From positions 1 through 64,000 of the forward strand of contig NZ_JANYGH010000007.1 in assembly GCF_025362475.1 (NCBI RefSeq): a DNA stretch of 64,000 nucleotides, given 5' to 3'. The notes beneath the pieces were generated by a model. That model was not told where the DNA came from. It ran no database searches and worked only from the letters and a program-made list of their open reading frames with translations. Shown one piece after another: positions 26,467 to 34,331 of this stretch (its first letter is position 1; every line of letters starts with the position of its first letter). Source of the DNA: Mucilaginibacter sp. (lineage in GTDB: Bacteria > Bacteroidota > Bacteroidia > Sphingobacteriales > Sphingobacteriaceae). A program made the position numbers and the translations under genes.

Positions 26467-26802
26467 TTATTTCTTTTTTGATGCAGCTTTTACCGGGATT
26501 GTGCGCACATATTCAGCAGCACTTAGGGCAAACTCTTTCCACCGGTCATGATAAACATAGGGGATCTGGATCCATTCTTTCATGGGTCTGTTATCCATCG
26601 GATCAAAAAGCTGGGCGCCATCCAAGCTTAATGCTTCATCGCGGGCTTCACCATTAAGTTTTACTACCAGGGTATCCCGCCGAAAGATGGCCGCTGCTTT
26701 ACCATTAGGCGTTTTAAAACATAAAGCGCCAAACATTTTGCCTGGTTCAACATCCGGGATCTGCCGGGTAAGTTCATGAAAGTATTTTTCTGCTTCGGTC
26801 AT
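26467..26802 (-). CDS. TfoX/Sxy N-terminal-like small protein
   Basis: The 111-residue protein resembles the N-terminal domain of TfoX-type proteins. The cue is GKMFGALCFKTPNGKAAAIFRRDTLVVKLNGEARDEAL followed by DPMDNRPMKEWIQIPY. Such small single-domain versions in Bacteroidota are of unknown role and probably unrelated to competence. It is first in a three-gene run with the two DUF1801 copies, an association that suggests a common small-molecule or stress theme. Confidence 0.7.
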   Translation of the reverse strand: MTEAEKYFHELTRQIPDVEPGKMFGALCFKTPNGKAAAIFRRDTLVVKLNGEARDEALSLDGAQLFDPMDNRPMKEWIQIPYVYHDRWKEFALSAAEYVRTIPVKAASKKK

Positions 26803-26858
26803 AAACGTCTCTTTATGTTATGGAATATATAATCACTCAGCGATGCCGGAAAATCCAA

Positions 26859-27668
26859 TCAACCAAGCATCGATGGCGCTACCCCAAACGTTTTTTTAAA
26901 TGTATAGCTAAAGTGCGAAAGATTCTCGAAACCTACATTCAAATAAACTTCGGAGGGTTTCTGGCCTTTTTCGCGGATAAGGTAATAAGCCTCTGCGAGC
27001 CGCTTTTGCTGTAACCATTGCCCCGGCGAAGCGCGGAACACCTTTTCAAAATCACGCTTAAAACTGGCCAGGCTGCGCCCGGTGAGCGTGGCAAACCGGG
27101 CCGTTGGCACGTTGTACATAAAATGCTGATTCATATATGCTTCCAGATCTATCTTGTAAGGTTCACTAAAATCGAAAAGGAAATCATAATAATCTGCGCC
27201 CAGCCTCAGCAGCAATTCAACGGCTTCCTTTGTCTTTAAGCTGGCCATGGCATCGGTTGCCAAAGCGGGGTGCTCAAAGTAGGGCACCAACGAATCAAAA
27301 TAACCTTTCATAAAAGGATCCGGGGGTAATATCAGGATCTTGTCGCCTGTGTAGCTGTTTGCCGGCGCCAGTTTATGATCAGAGCTGTACCTGCGTAAAA
27401 AGGCCTGGTCAAGATATATGTTTATTGCCCTGAACTCTCCGCCGCCCAAAGGCGGCACTTTTTCTGCTTTCAGGAGCTGGTTCCTGCCTACCAATCCTAT
27501 GCAGCCAACACCAAAAACGCGTATGCCATCATTCGTTTTTAGGTGGGTTTCGCCCGAAATTATATAGCCCAAAGCATGCTCCTGCACAAATGATTCATTG
27601 CTGCGCTGCTTTTTATCAACACAGGAGTATAGCAGGTTATTGAGCAGAATATGACTTTTATCTTCCAT
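26859..27668 (-). CDS. AraC family transcriptional regulator
   Basis: I start at the ATG at 27668 (269 residues, MEDKSHILLNN). The N-terminal half is a ligand-sensing domain. The C-terminal AraC region (about 165-265) has TARFATLTGRSLASFKRDFEKVF and the second motif VYLNVGFENLSHFSYTFKKTFGVAPSML. It lies 24 nt after the SDR gene at 27693-28505 in the same direction, so it probably regulates that gene and itself. Confidence 0.9.
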   Translation of the reverse strand: MEDKSHILLNNLLYSCVDKKQRSNESFVQEHALGYIISGETHLKTNDGIRVFGVGCIGLVGRNQLLKAEKVPPLGGGEFRAINIYLDQAFLRRYSSDHKLAPANSYTGDKILILPPDPFMKGYFDSLVPYFEHPALATDAMASLKTKEAVELLLRLGADYYDFLFDFSEPYKIDLEAYMNQHFMYNVPTARFATLTGRSLASFKRDFEKVFRASPGQWLQQKRLAEAYYLIREKGQKPSEVYLNVGFENLSHFSYTFKKTFGVAPSMLG

Positions 27669-27692
27669 GTTGTTACGAACTAAATATACCAA

Positions 27693-28505
27693 TTACTTTA
27701 ATTGGCTCATAGCAAGCCTATCCATCATCCTATCGGATAGTATCTTCCTTAAAAACAACAACGGCCGGGCTAAAAAGCCACCAACATAGCGGGTTTTAGG
27801 TTGTTTGGCCCCAATTGCTTTTTGTACCAGTTTTACAATCACTTCAGGCTCTGCGGCGCGGTGCCCCTGGTTTTTAAACAGATCGATAAATTTTTGCACC
27901 ATGTTTTTATAATAGCCACTGCCAGAAATTTTGAAAAGGTTTTCTCCTGCTATATCGCTCCATTCAGATTTTACACCACCGGGTTCTATCACTACCACAT
28001 CAATACCAAATCCTTGTACTTCCATACGCAGGGCATCGCTCAGGCCCTCCAAAGCAAATTTACTGGCGTGGTACCAGCCGCCCAAAGCGCCGGCAAACTT
28101 ACCGCCAATGGATGATATGTTAATGATGCGGCCAAATTTATGCGCGCGCATGGCCGGTATAACTAATTGCGAGAGGCGGGCTGCTCCAATAACATTTACC
28201 TCCAGTTGGTAACGGGCATCCTTCATGGGTACATCCTCCACCGCACCATATGAGCCAAATCCCGCGTTGTTTATCAATACATCTATCCGGCCCTCTGCCC
28301 TGATTATGGTTTCAATTCCTTTAACCATGGCGGCATCATCGGTTACATCCATGGCCAAAACTTTTACGCCCAGTTGTTGAATGTCGTCCATTTTTTCAAC
28401 CCGGCGGGCAGCGCCATAAACTGTATGCCCGTCATTTAATAGCGCGATAGCCATTTCTTTACCCATCCCGGCAGATGCACCGGTTATTAATATGATCTTT
28501 TTCAT
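27693..28505 (-). CDS. SDR family oxidoreductase
   Basis: The 270-residue classical short-chain dehydrogenase has ITGASAGMGKEMA, NNAGFGSYG, active-site Tyr and Lys in YHASKFALEG, and VVVIEPGGVKSEW. A C-terminal region (about 210-270) with RPLLFLRKILSDRMMDRL is typical of the 'oxidoreductase' subfamily seen next to AraC genes. Substrate is unknown. The AraC regulator downstream is probably cotranscribed. Confidence 0.92.
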   Translation of the reverse strand: MKKIILITGASAGMGKEMAIALLNDGHTVYGAARRVEKMDDIQQLGVKVLAMDVTDDAAMVKGIETIIRAEGRIDVLINNAGFGSYGAVEDVPMKDARYQLEVNVIGAARLSQLVIPAMRAHKFGRIINISSIGGKFAGALGGWYHASKFALEGLSDALRMEVQGFGIDVVVIEPGGVKSEWSDIAGENLFKISGSGYYKNMVQKFIDLFKNQGHRAAEPEVIVKLVQKAIGAKQPKTRYVGGFLARPLLFLRKILSDRMMDRLAMSQLK

Positions 28506-28812
28506 TGTTTTTGCTTTGTTTTAATTACAAAACAAATGTCGTGGTAAAACAGGAGGGCAGGTTTGGTGAGAAGCTCAACTTTGCTTTGGTGTGGGGCTCA
28601 GAAAGGATGCGTGCAAAAATAGGTGTAGTAATGTTTCAATTAATGTGATAAGAGTAATTTGTGGGACTCAAACTACGGAAGTGGGAATTTTTTATATGCC
28701 TAAAACAAACACGCCAAAGGCACGCCCGAAACAATCACGAGCTATATTATCGCAGTTCGCGGTTATAGCGCTGTAATAGCCCCATTGGTAACGGTTACTT
28801 AAAACCTGCCGC
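28506..28812. other. Intergenic region, 307 bp
   Basis: I see no gene, repeat or RNA structure. The SDR promoter should lie close to 28506-28560, but no TANNTTTG box stands out on the minus strand. Confidence 0.4.
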
Positions 28813-29208
28813 TTACCAATCAGCATGTTCAATATCCCCCGTCTTTAATAAACAACCTCTTACTGTGTTCACAATATCAATAAGGTCAAAGGGTTTGGCA
28901 ATAAAAGCATCAGAGCCATAGTTCCCTAAAGACTCCAGTACCCGCGGATAGGCCGAAACCATTACCACCGGGATATGGGATGTTACCGGGTTTGTTTTTA
29001 GCATGTGGCAAAGTTCGCCGCCGTTTATGCCGAAAAGGATGTAATCAAGTATCACCAGATCGGCATTAAATGCCATGGCAGCCTTGCAAATATCATCGGT
29101 GTAATTGATGGCTTTAATCTCGAAGCCTTCCATCTCAAGCACGTCTTTCATCACCTCAAGGATATCATCGCTATCATCAAGTATTAAGATCTTTTTAGAC
29201 ATAGACAT
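28813..29208 (-). CDS. Single-domain response regulator (CheY-like)
   Basis: The 131-residue protein is one receiver domain: acidic pair DDSDD near residues 11-15, phosphoacceptor Asp55 in LVILDYIL, Thr/Ser position VMVSAY and Lys in FIAKPFDL. There is no output domain, so it must act by protein contact or phosphotransfer. No histidine kinase is adjacent. The nearest kinase-like genes are 12.8 kb (41636) and 31.5 kb (60722) away. Confidence 0.92.
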   Translation of the reverse strand: MSMSKKILILDDSDDILEVMKDVLEMEGFEIKAINYTDDICKAAMAFNADLVILDYILFGINGGELCHMLKTNPVTSHIPVVMVSAYPRVLESLGNYGSDAFIAKPFDLIDIVNTVRGCLLKTGDIEHADW

Positions 29209-29297
29209 AGTATTTATAATTGGTCAGATAATAACGTATTGCCTGTGTCCTTTGTTTTTTTTCCTATGAATTTATTTTTGTAATATTTGAGTTACAA

Positions 29298-29903
29298 CTA
29301 CGCGCGTTTAAGTGCCAAAACCAGGGCGTCAACGGTTTTTAAAACCTTATCGAGGCTGGCGGGTGTATTGGTTACTTTGGCTATCATGATACCGCCCTCA
29401 ATCAGTGCTATCATAGATAGGGCAGTGCCGCTTATGTCCACATCTTCCTTAAATTCCCCGGCTTCAATACCGGCCTGTACCAGGTTTTCTATTGATTTTT
29501 TCCAGCGCAGAACCGCCTGTGCGGCCTTATCTTTTAATAGGGGGTTGGTATCATCAGCATCTACCGCTGTATTTAATATGGGGCAGCCACCAGCAGGGAA
29601 GTTTGCCCGGGTAAAGCTGTGGTAAACCTGGGCGTAAACCAGTAGTTTATCATAGTAGGTACTGGCTTTTTGAATGCGCTCCTGTACCTGTTTTCTTATT
29701 TTGGCGGAGTTATAGTCAAAGGCGGCTAATGCTACTTCTTCTTTATTGGCAAAATTGCCATAGATGCTGCCCTTGGTGAGGCCCGTAGCCTCTGTCAGAT
29801 CAGACATGGAAGTGCCGGCATATCCTTTTTTATTAAAGATAGGAGCAGTGGTTTCTAAAATAAACAGGCGGGTTCTTTCTGCTTTTGATAATTCCTTTTC
29901 CAT
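29298..29903 (-). CDS. TetR/AcrR family repressor of the adjacent efflux/SDR genes
   Basis: The 201-residue protein has the TetR N-terminal helix-turn-helix (GYAGTSMSDLTEATGLTKGSIYGNFANKEEV, residues about 25-55) and a helical ligand domain with PAGGCPILNTAVDADDTNPLL, typical of the TetR_C_33-like group. Its gene has the operator-like palindrome ATACC-AACT-GGTAT 4 nt before its ATG, suggesting self-repression. The same palindrome occurs before the MFS and SDR genes upstream. Its inducer is probably a substrate of the pump. Confidence 0.93.
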   Translation of the reverse strand: MEKELSKAERTRLFILETTAPIFNKKGYAGTSMSDLTEATGLTKGSIYGNFANKEEVALAAFDYNSAKIRKQVQERIQKASTYYDKLLVYAQVYHSFTRANFPAGGCPILNTAVDADDTNPLLKDKAAQAVLRWKKSIENLVQAGIEAGEFKEDVDISGTALSMIALIEGGIMIAKVTNTPASLDKVLKTVDALVLALKRA

Positions 29904-29907
29904 ATTA

Positions 29908-29929
29908 CAAATATACCAACTGGTATTTG
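29908..29929. promoter_or_regulatory. TetR operator site 1 (upstream of tetR)
   Basis: The sequence CAAATATACC-AACT-GGTATTTG is an imperfect palindrome that begins 4 nt upstream of the TetR start codon. Its core ATACC-N4-GGTAT is shared with the site before the SDR gene and, with one change, the site before the MFS gene. It is placed where a repressor would block self-expression. Confidence 0.75.
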
Positions 29930-30058
29930 AATGTTATAATTTTTGAGATTGAGAGCACTTTTTCCCCATTCCCCTCTGGAAAGGGGGCGCACCGGACTGT
30001 GAAATGGGAGGGGTGTGTTCTACGCGCAACTAACACAGCCCCTCCCTTTTTATCGTTT

Positions 30059-31600
30059 TTAATGATCACTCACCAGCACTATTGGCCCGGCTTGTTTTTT
30101 ACGGTTAAGTACCAGGAATAACAAGGGCATAGCCATTAAAAAGAGCAAACCAACAAGTATGTACGCATCCAGATAACTTAACAGGAACGATTGCTTGTCG
30201 ATACCGTTATTAACTAAAGCCATGGCTTTATTGTGCGCATCAAAACTTGATGATCCCTTCCCAGCAAAATATTGGGTTAAGTTATTAATGCGGTTGGTAG
30301 CCTGCGGGTTGTAAACGCTGATGTTGGAGATGAGATCATTCCTGTGCGATCCAAATCTTTTGGCCACATAGGTGTTGATCATTGCTATCCCGAATGAGCC
30401 TCCCAATTGCCGCATCATATTGTTTAAGGCCGAGCCCTGCGGAACGTCCTTAGCATCGAGCCCCGAAACTGCAAGCGCTGTTAGTGGAACCGTAAGAAAC
30501 GCAAGCCCCATAGCCCTGTAAATAAGGATTAAAGCCAAATTGCCGGGAGTAGCTTCTAAATTCAATCCTGCCATTTTATAGCTAAATATCATGAACAGAA
30601 AAAATCCCGTGATAATTATTATTAATGGCGATACACCTTTTTTAAGCAAAGTGGCCGAAAATAGTAAACCAAAAATAGCCAGTATAGCACCAGGGAGCAA
30701 GGTAAGCCCTGTAATGGTGGGCGGGAATCCCAGTACCCGCTGCGCCAGCACCGGCGTTAAAAAAACGGAGGTGAACAGGCCAACGCCGGTTACAAAGGTA
30801 AGGATAGCCGCAACCGCCAGTGATTTGCTTTTTAGTACCCTTAAATCAATAACCGGGTTTGGTGTGGTAAGCTCCCACCAAATAAATGTAAGGATGCTAA
30901 ATACCGCGGTCACCGTTAAAGCGATGATGTAATTGGCTGAAAACCAATCATCAGTTTCGCCACGCTCCAATACGGTTTGGAGCGAACCTATGCCAATAAC
31001 CAGCAGCAGTATTCCCCACCAGTCTACCGCCTTGGCCTTAACTTTTATCTCGGGCTCGGTGACCAGTATTGTGCTTGATACGGCTACGGCTATACCAATA
31101 GGGATATTGATGTAGAAGATCCATGGCCATGAATAATATTCTGTAATGAAACCACCCAATGTTGGCCCGATGGTTGGGCCTAAAAATACACCTACTCCAA
31201 ATAGCGCGCTGGCTATACCTGTACGCGCTTTGCCAAATACCTCAAATACAATAGCCTGCGATACCGATAACAAAGCCCCACCGCCCATGCCCTGCAAAAA
31301 GCGGAACAGCACCAGTGTCCATATATTGGATGCCAGACCACACATTGCCGAGAAAAAAGTAAAAGCGATAATAGAGCCGATGTAATAATTACGGCGGCCC
31401 AGCTTGGTGGCTAAAAAGCTGGTCATGGGTATTACTATAATGTTGGCAATAGCGTAGGCCGTTATTACCCAGGAAGTATCTTCCAGCGTGGCACCCAGAT
31501 TACCGCTCATGTGCGATAAGGCTACGTTTACTATGGAGGTATCTATCAGTTCCATTACTGCCGCCGCGATAACGGTTATGATAAGAATGTTTTTTTTCAT
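30059..31600 (-). CDS. DHA2 family MFS multidrug efflux permease (EmrB/QacA type)
   Basis: The 513-residue protein has about 14 membrane helices and DHA2 motifs: motif A-like FLATKLGRRNYYIGS, ELIDTSIVNVALSHM in helix 1 (motif D1) and GVGVFLGPTIGPTLGGFI (motif C of antiporters). It should export drugs or toxic metabolites by proton antiport. No membrane-fusion partner gene is adjacent. The gene is read toward tetR (gap 155 nt) and has a perfect 12-bp-arm palindrome before its start, so it is probably derepressed with tetR and the SDR gene. Confidence 0.94.
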   Translation of the reverse strand: MKKNILIITVIAAAVMELIDTSIVNVALSHMSGNLGATLEDTSWVITAYAIANIIVIPMTSFLATKLGRRNYYIGSIIAFTFFSAMCGLASNIWTLVLFRFLQGMGGGALLSVSQAIVFEVFGKARTGIASALFGVGVFLGPTIGPTLGGFITEYYSWPWIFYINIPIGIAVAVSSTILVTEPEIKVKAKAVDWWGILLLVIGIGSLQTVLERGETDDWFSANYIIALTVTAVFSILTFIWWELTTPNPVIDLRVLKSKSLAVAAILTFVTGVGLFTSVFLTPVLAQRVLGFPPTITGLTLLPGAILAIFGLLFSATLLKKGVSPLIIIITGFFLFMIFSYKMAGLNLEATPGNLALILIYRAMGLAFLTVPLTALAVSGLDAKDVPQGSALNNMMRQLGGSFGIAMINTYVAKRFGSHRNDLISNISVYNPQATNRINNLTQYFAGKGSSSFDAHNKAMALVNNGIDKQSFLLSYLDAYILVGLLFLMAMPLLFLVLNRKKQAGPIVLVSDH

Positions 31601-31620
31601 TGGAGTATAAAATTTGTCAC

Positions 31621-31650
31621 TATAAAATATACTGATTGGTATATTTTATA
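31621..31650. promoter_or_regulatory. TetR operator site 2 (upstream of the MFS gene)
   Basis: A perfect palindrome has left arm TATAAAATATAC, centre TGATTG and right arm GTATATTTTATA, starting 20 nt upstream of the MFS start codon. Its core differs by one base from the ATACC-N4-GGTAT of the two companion sites. Confidence 0.82.
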
Positions 31651-31668
31651 GTGAATTTTTTAAATGGA

Positions 31669-32409
31669 TTACCTTGGCAGGTTAATCACTCTTAAAGCTT
31701 CATCTGGGTTTGATAGGTATAAGCGGTAAAAATCCTCTGTATTACCTACCCTTATCTCGTATGTATCGGTTTCCAGGGCTGCAAAAAACTCGTCAGCAAC
31801 CTGTGATGGTGGGATCCCATTTTTGCCGCCTATTTCTGCCGAAAATTCGGTATCAACCAATGGAGGCATCAGTTCAAAAACCTTCACCCTGGTTTCTGCC
31901 AATACCAATCGTAAAGCGCGGGTGTAGGCATGAAGCGCGGCTTTGGTAGCGCCATAAGTGGCTAATCTTGTGCTTGGTGCAAAGGCAACTACCGATGATA
32001 CGTTCACTATAGCAGCTTCACTTTGGTTTTTGAGTGATGGTAACAGTTTTTCGTTAAGACGGATGACAGACAGGTAGTTGGTCAGCATTTCTTCGCCTGC
32101 TGTTTCAAAGGTATTGGTACCGGTAAGCAGGTTATTGAGGTTGGCTGCACCAGCGTTGTTGATCACTATATTTAGTTCAGGAAATTCGGTAGTTAACTTA
32201 GTAACCAACGCTTCTACATCTTCTGCATTTGATATATCGGCATTAATGGCTGTCACGTTTTTTAATTGATCGGCCGCTTTTTGCAAACGGTCATTATTAC
32301 GACCAATAATGATCACATGATTATCTTGTTCTGATAGTTTTTTGGCTAACTCAAAACCTATGCCGGCACTGCCGCCAGTAATGAGTATGGTGTTTTCTGA
32401 AGTTTTCAT
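31669..32409 (-). CDS. SDR oxidoreductase of the DltE type
   Basis: I start at the ATG at 32409 (246 residues, MKTSENTILITGGSAGIGFE). It is a classical SDR with GGSAGIG, NNAGAANL, catalytic Tyr/Lys in YGATKAALHAY and ELMPPLVDTEF. It resembles DltE-like oxidoreductases; a close paralogue starts at 63697. The gene is preceded by the TetR-type palindrome, so it should be induced with the efflux pump. It may chemically alter the compound that the pump exports, which is inference. Confidence 0.92.
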   Translation of the reverse strand: MKTSENTILITGGSAGIGFELAKKLSEQDNHVIIIGRNNDRLQKAADQLKNVTAINADISNAEDVEALVTKLTTEFPELNIVINNAGAANLNNLLTGTNTFETAGEEMLTNYLSVIRLNEKLLPSLKNQSEAAIVNVSSVVAFAPSTRLATYGATKAALHAYTRALRLVLAETRVKVFELMPPLVDTEFSAEIGGKNGIPPSQVADEFFAALETDTYEIRVGNTEDFYRLYLSNPDEALRVINLPR

Positions 32410-32442
32410 TTTGATATGTTGAGTGATTAAATTCAACACCAC

Positions 32443-32468
32443 AAAAATATACCAATCGGTATATTTTT
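32443..32468. promoter_or_regulatory. TetR operator site 3 (upstream of the SDR gene)
   Basis: A perfect palindrome has arms AAAAATATACC and GGTATATTTTT around AATC, starting 34 nt before the SDR ATG. It shares its core with the site at 29908-29929. Confidence 0.82.
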
Positions 32469-32514
32469 ACAATAGGGAAAATTCATTTCTGTGTCATCAT
32501 TACAGGCTTGATTT

Positions 32515-33138
32515 TTAGGCTATGCTTTCGGTTTTTTTAAAGCTGCAAAACAGAAAATTTTGCGTGGTTTCAAATGGGGTAACATGATCTTCGGTAATGC
32601 ACCTTATCTTTTTAAAGTGCTCGTGGAATTGGTTTTGTAATTGCAATTCGGAGTATTTTTTTATTGGTAAGCCGCTGCATTTTTCGGGGCCGTTTTCAGA
32701 AAAAGTACCAATCACTACATAATCACTAACCGCATTGGATACGATGTTCAAATAGTTGGTAATTTGATCTTCATGGGTTAAAAAATGGAAGGCTGCCCTA
32801 TCATGCCAAAGGGTATAAGTTTCTGCGGGCTTAAAAGCGTTGATGTCGCAAACAATCCAGGTAACCTGGTCGCTTTTATCGCCAAGCCGGGCTTGTGCTT
32901 TTGCTAATGCTTTTGCAGATATATCTAAAACGGTAACATTGGTAAATCCCTCCTGCAAAAGGTAATCAACCAGCCTGCTGTCGCCACCGCCAATGTCAAT
33001 AATTTTATCAGTTTTTGCCAGGTGGAAGCTATGAATAAAATCAAGCGAGGTTTGCGGAACCAATTGTGTCCAGCTTACTTCATTAGGATTTTTAGTTTCA
33101 TATACCTGCTCCCAATGCTGTTTATTATTTTCTTCCAT
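32515..33138 (-). CDS. Class I SAM-dependent methyltransferase
   Basis: The 207-residue protein has a Rossmann-like SAM-binding core: IIDIGGGDSRLVDYLLQEG for motif I, then VTVLDISAKALAKAQARLG and WIVCDINAFKP. The family resembles Bacteroidota methyltransferases related to thiopurine/tellurite TPMT-like enzymes. HDRAAFHFLTHEDQ follows motif II. Substrate is unknown. It is a single gene on the minus strand, divergent from the rhodanese gene 49 nt away, so they may share a regulatory region. Confidence 0.9.
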   Translation of the reverse strand: MEENNKQHWEQVYETKNPNEVSWTQLVPQTSLDFIHSFHLAKTDKIIDIGGGDSRLVDYLLQEGFTNVTVLDISAKALAKAQARLGDKSDQVTWIVCDINAFKPAETYTLWHDRAAFHFLTHEDQITNYLNIVSNAVSDYVVIGTFSENGPEKCSGLPIKKYSELQLQNQFHEHFKKIRCITEDHVTPFETTQNFLFCSFKKTESIA

Positions 33139-33187
33139 GGATAATGCTCATCTTTAAAAAATTAAAGTTCAAGATAAATATCCCAAA

Positions 33188-33664
33188 ATGAAGAGAAATT
33201 GTTTGATTGCTATATTAAGTTTAATGTTTGTTGGTTTAATATCTATGAATACCCAGGCGCAGACCTCGCCGGCAACCATGCCAACGTTAAGCTCCACTAA
33301 CCCCTGGACTGCCGATCAGTTAATGGAACCAGCCGAATTAGCTGCAGAAATTAAAGCAGGGGATGCGAAAGCGCCCGTCATTTTTAACATTGGCGCGGTA
33401 GAGGATATAAAGGGCGCTAAACATATTGGTGCAGTAAACAATGCCGAAAACCTGGAGAAATTCAAAAACGCGCTTGCTTTGCTGCCTAAAACTACAGTGG
33501 TGGTTATTTATTGCGGTTGCTGCCCTTTTGCTAAATGTCCCAATATTCGGCCCGCATTTCTGGAGTTACAAAAAGCTGGTTTTACCAATATAAAGCTGCT
33601 TAACCTATCAACCAATTTAAAAACAAACTGGGTATCCAAAGACTACCCTTTAGCCGCTAAATAA
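33188..33664 (+). CDS. Secreted rhodanese-like protein
   Basis: The 158-residue product has a signal peptide (cut near residue 25 after NTQAQ) and a rhodanese-like fold. The expected active-site loop reads YCGCCPFAKCPN, with Cys109, Cys111, Cys112 and Cys117. The catalytic position of rhodanese would be Cys109. Extra cysteines and the unusual CCPFAKCP stretch suggest metal or redox chemistry in the periplasm. It may handle sulfane sulfur or metal ions. The classic catalytic loop spacing is shortened, so transfer activity is not certain. Confidence 0.8.
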   Translation: MKRNCLIAILSLMFVGLISMNTQAQTSPATMPTLSSTNPWTADQLMEPAELAAEIKAGDAKAPVIFNIGAVEDIKGAKHIGAVNNAENLEKFKNALALLPKTTVVVIYCGCCPFAKCPNIRPAFLELQKAGFTNIKLLNLSTNLKTNWVSKDYPLAAK

Positions 33665-33669
33665 TCACA

Positions 33670-33703
33670 AAAAAAAAGCCTGCCGTCAATCAAACGGCAG
33701 GCC
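33670..33703 (-). terminator. Terminator after the lutABC operon
   Basis: Read on the minus strand, hairpin GCCTGCCGT / ACGGCAGGC is followed by a run of T residues. It ends 35 nt beyond the lutC stop codon and is shared with the convergent rhodanese gene. Confidence 0.85.
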
Positions 33704-33737
33704 TAATTAAAAATATATAACTCAAATTTAAATGGGG

Positions 33738-34331
33738 CTATGTTAGTATAAACACCGATAAACTCCTTGGCCCGTGTGCACCTATGACGAGGGACTGCTC
33801 GATGTCGGCTGTTTTTGAGGGACCTGAAATAAAGGCACCATAACCATATTCCGATTGGCCAATTTTTTGATAAGCCTGGGCCATGGTAGGTATAAGGCTG
33901 TTTTTACTGATAACTATGGCAAGGTGCTGGGCAATAAATGGCAATACCCTCACCGTCATTTGCTCCTCCGTTAACCAAAGTGCGCCATTTTCGGCCACGC
34001 CCAGGTTGGATGCCAGGATGCAAAGCTCTACATCGGCAAAACTGTGCGATAGATCGTGTTTTACATCATCAACAAAAGTATAATCTCCCAGTTCGCGAAT
34101 GCCCGATATGATCTTTACGCCGGGTTTAAATTCTTTTTGCAGAATAGCTTTAATGGCATCATAATCGGCCACTTCATAAACAAAGCTGCCGCCGGCGCTG
34201 CCTACAGTGGTATATCGCTCAACTAAATTGTCGTTAGTGTTTGTTAACGAGCTTAATATTTCAAGATCGGGCAGTTCGGCATGGCTAAACTGGTTGGCTT
34301 TTACAGCCGCTAATATTTTTTCCCTGCTCAT
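33738..34331 (-). CDS. lutC: Lactate utilization protein C (LUD domain)
   Basis: The 197-residue LUD-domain protein is the third subunit of the LutABC L-lactate oxidising system, which converts lactate to pyruvate. Cues are SDLGVAENGALWLTEEQM-like text (SNLGVAENGALWLTEE) and a final IGAHGPRSLSVFI. Its start overlaps the LutB stop by 4 nt, so translation is coupled. The operon has all three genes in the order A-B-C. Confidence 0.9.
   Translation of the reverse strand: MSREKILAAVKANQFSHAELPDLEILSSLTNTNDNLVERYTTVGSAGGSFVYEVADYDAIKAILQKEFKPGVKIISGIRELGDYTFVDDVKHDLSHSFADVELCILASNLGVAENGALWLTEEQMTVRVLPFIAQHLAIVISKNSLIPTMAQAYQKIGQSEYGYGAFISGPSKTADIEQSLVIGAHGPRSLSVFILT

Noticed and set aside
28591..28776. 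Plus-strand open frame of 61 codons
   Set aside because: It has no start context or recognisable motif and lies in a gap with no other coding signal.
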